Shown here one piece after another: positions 63,672 to 64,000 of a stretch of 64,000 nt of DNA; position 1 is the stretch's first letter; every line of letters starts with the position of its first letter. Source of the DNA: Variovorax sp. IB41 (GTDB lineage Bacteria; Pseudomonadota; Gammaproteobacteria; Burkholderiales; Burkholderiaceae_C); NCBI RefSeq assembly GCF_016405905.1, contig NZ_JAEFCB010000011.1, positions 124,001 through 188,000 of the forward strand. Reading direction: 5' to 3'. Below the pieces are notes generated by a model. It was not told the origin of the DNA. It worked only from the letters and a program-made list of their open reading frames with translations, and ran no database searches. The translations under genes were made by a program, and so were the position numbers.

Positions 63672-64000
63672 ATGAATCTCTCTAAATTCTTCATCGACCG
63701 GCCGATCTTTGCCGGCGTGCTGTCGCTCTTGATGCTGATAGCCGGCCTGATCGCGCTGCGGGGGCTCCCGATCTCGGAGTACCCGGAAGTCGCGCCGCCT
63801 TCGGTGGTGGTGCGCGCCCAGTACCCGGGCGCCAACCCCAAGGTGATCGCCGAAACCGTGGCCACGCCGCTGGAAGAGCAGATCAACGGCGTCGAAGGCA
63901 TGCTCTACATGGGCAGCCAGGCCACGACCGACGGCGTGCTCACGCTGACCGTCACGTTCCGCCTGGGCACCGACCCGGACAAGGCCCAGCAGCTGGTGCA
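63672..64000 (+). CDS. ceoB: RND multidrug efflux pump, N-terminal part (cut by window end)
   Basis: First ~109 codons of an AcrB/MexB/CeoB-type HAE1 transporter: MNLSKFFIDRPIFAGVLSLL, ISEYPEVAPPSVVVRAQYPG and TPLEEQINGVEGMLYMGSQA. First transmembrane helix and start of the porter domain. GGAGAACCA precedes the ATG, 40 nt after the adaptor gene. It continues beyond 64000. Confidence 0.93.
   Translation, partial: MNLSKFFIDRPIFAGVLSLLMLIAGLIALRGLPISEYPEVAPPSVVVRAQYPGANPKVIAETVATPLEEQINGVEGMLYMGSQATTDGVLTLTVTFRLGTDPDKAQQLV

Overview
The window is GC-rich (high 60s percent by eye), densely coded chromosomal DNA with short intergenic gaps. It looks like a betaproteobacterium of the Burkholderiales, most likely Comamonadaceae and Variovorax-like. 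This rests on family content: a Bug-type (TTT) solute receptor, a TIGR04438-type Trp-rich small protein, a CeoR/LlpE/CeoAB-type efflux locus, a GntR-controlled malonate cluster and a zapA-linked 6S RNA. The genus is inference. I see no tRNA, rRNA, IS element, phage integrase or CRISPR array.

Layout. 1-7.9 kb: glutamate racemase and class I fumarase, the osmoprotectant transporter proVWX (recognisable promoter, operator-like palindrome and structured leader), and class II fumarase fumC with a clear bidirectional terminator. 7.9-18.5 kb: housekeeping and membrane genes (NAD(P)-binding protein with divergent LysR regulator, YqhA, acetyl-CoA synthetase, LapA-domain protein, cytochrome c, ilvD with divergent LysR regulator, lgt). 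18.6-24.2 kb: a malonate module (GntR regulator, malonyl-CoA decarboxylase, Bug receptor, enoyl-CoA hydratase-like protein, malonyl-CoA synthetase). 24.2-29.3 kb: a serine hydrolase, then an aldoxime-to-nitrile-to-acid module (aldoxime dehydratase and nitrilase) with a divergent AraC regulator. 29.3-31.5 kb: a universal stress protein, a TauE/SafE permease, 6S RNA, zapA and a ZapB-like coiled-coil protein. 31.6-34.2 kb: an exported amine-oxidase-like flavoprotein, a cytochrome c and an exported RidA protein.

34.3-49.4 kb is a single-direction corrinoid operon behind a cobalamin riboswitch: btuB, cobB, cobU, btuFCD, cobO, bluB, a TolQ/ExbB-like protein, a DUF2149 protein, a CobN-like chelatase with a signal peptide and a C-terminal membrane anchor, cbiB and cobC. 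Nearly every junction overlaps by 1-16 nt. The TolQ-like/DUF2149/CobN triad is the most interesting item. It looks like a periplasmic chelatase attached to a proton-driven motor of ExbBD type instead of the usual cytosolic AAA+ subunits, none of which is encoded here.

49.4-51.4 kb: lrgAB, an OsmC-family protein and a DUF3175 protein. 51.6-60.2 kb: an orphan type VI secretion island with a VgrG, a 17-residue leader ORF, a 1674-residue Rhs protein ending in a YwqJ-like deaminase toxin domain, and an AT-richer immunity gene. 60.2-64 kb: a LysR regulator divergent from an LlpE-like alpha/beta-hydrolase that has lost its catalytic Ser and His, followed by an RND adaptor and the first 329 nt of the RND pump gene, which continues past the window.
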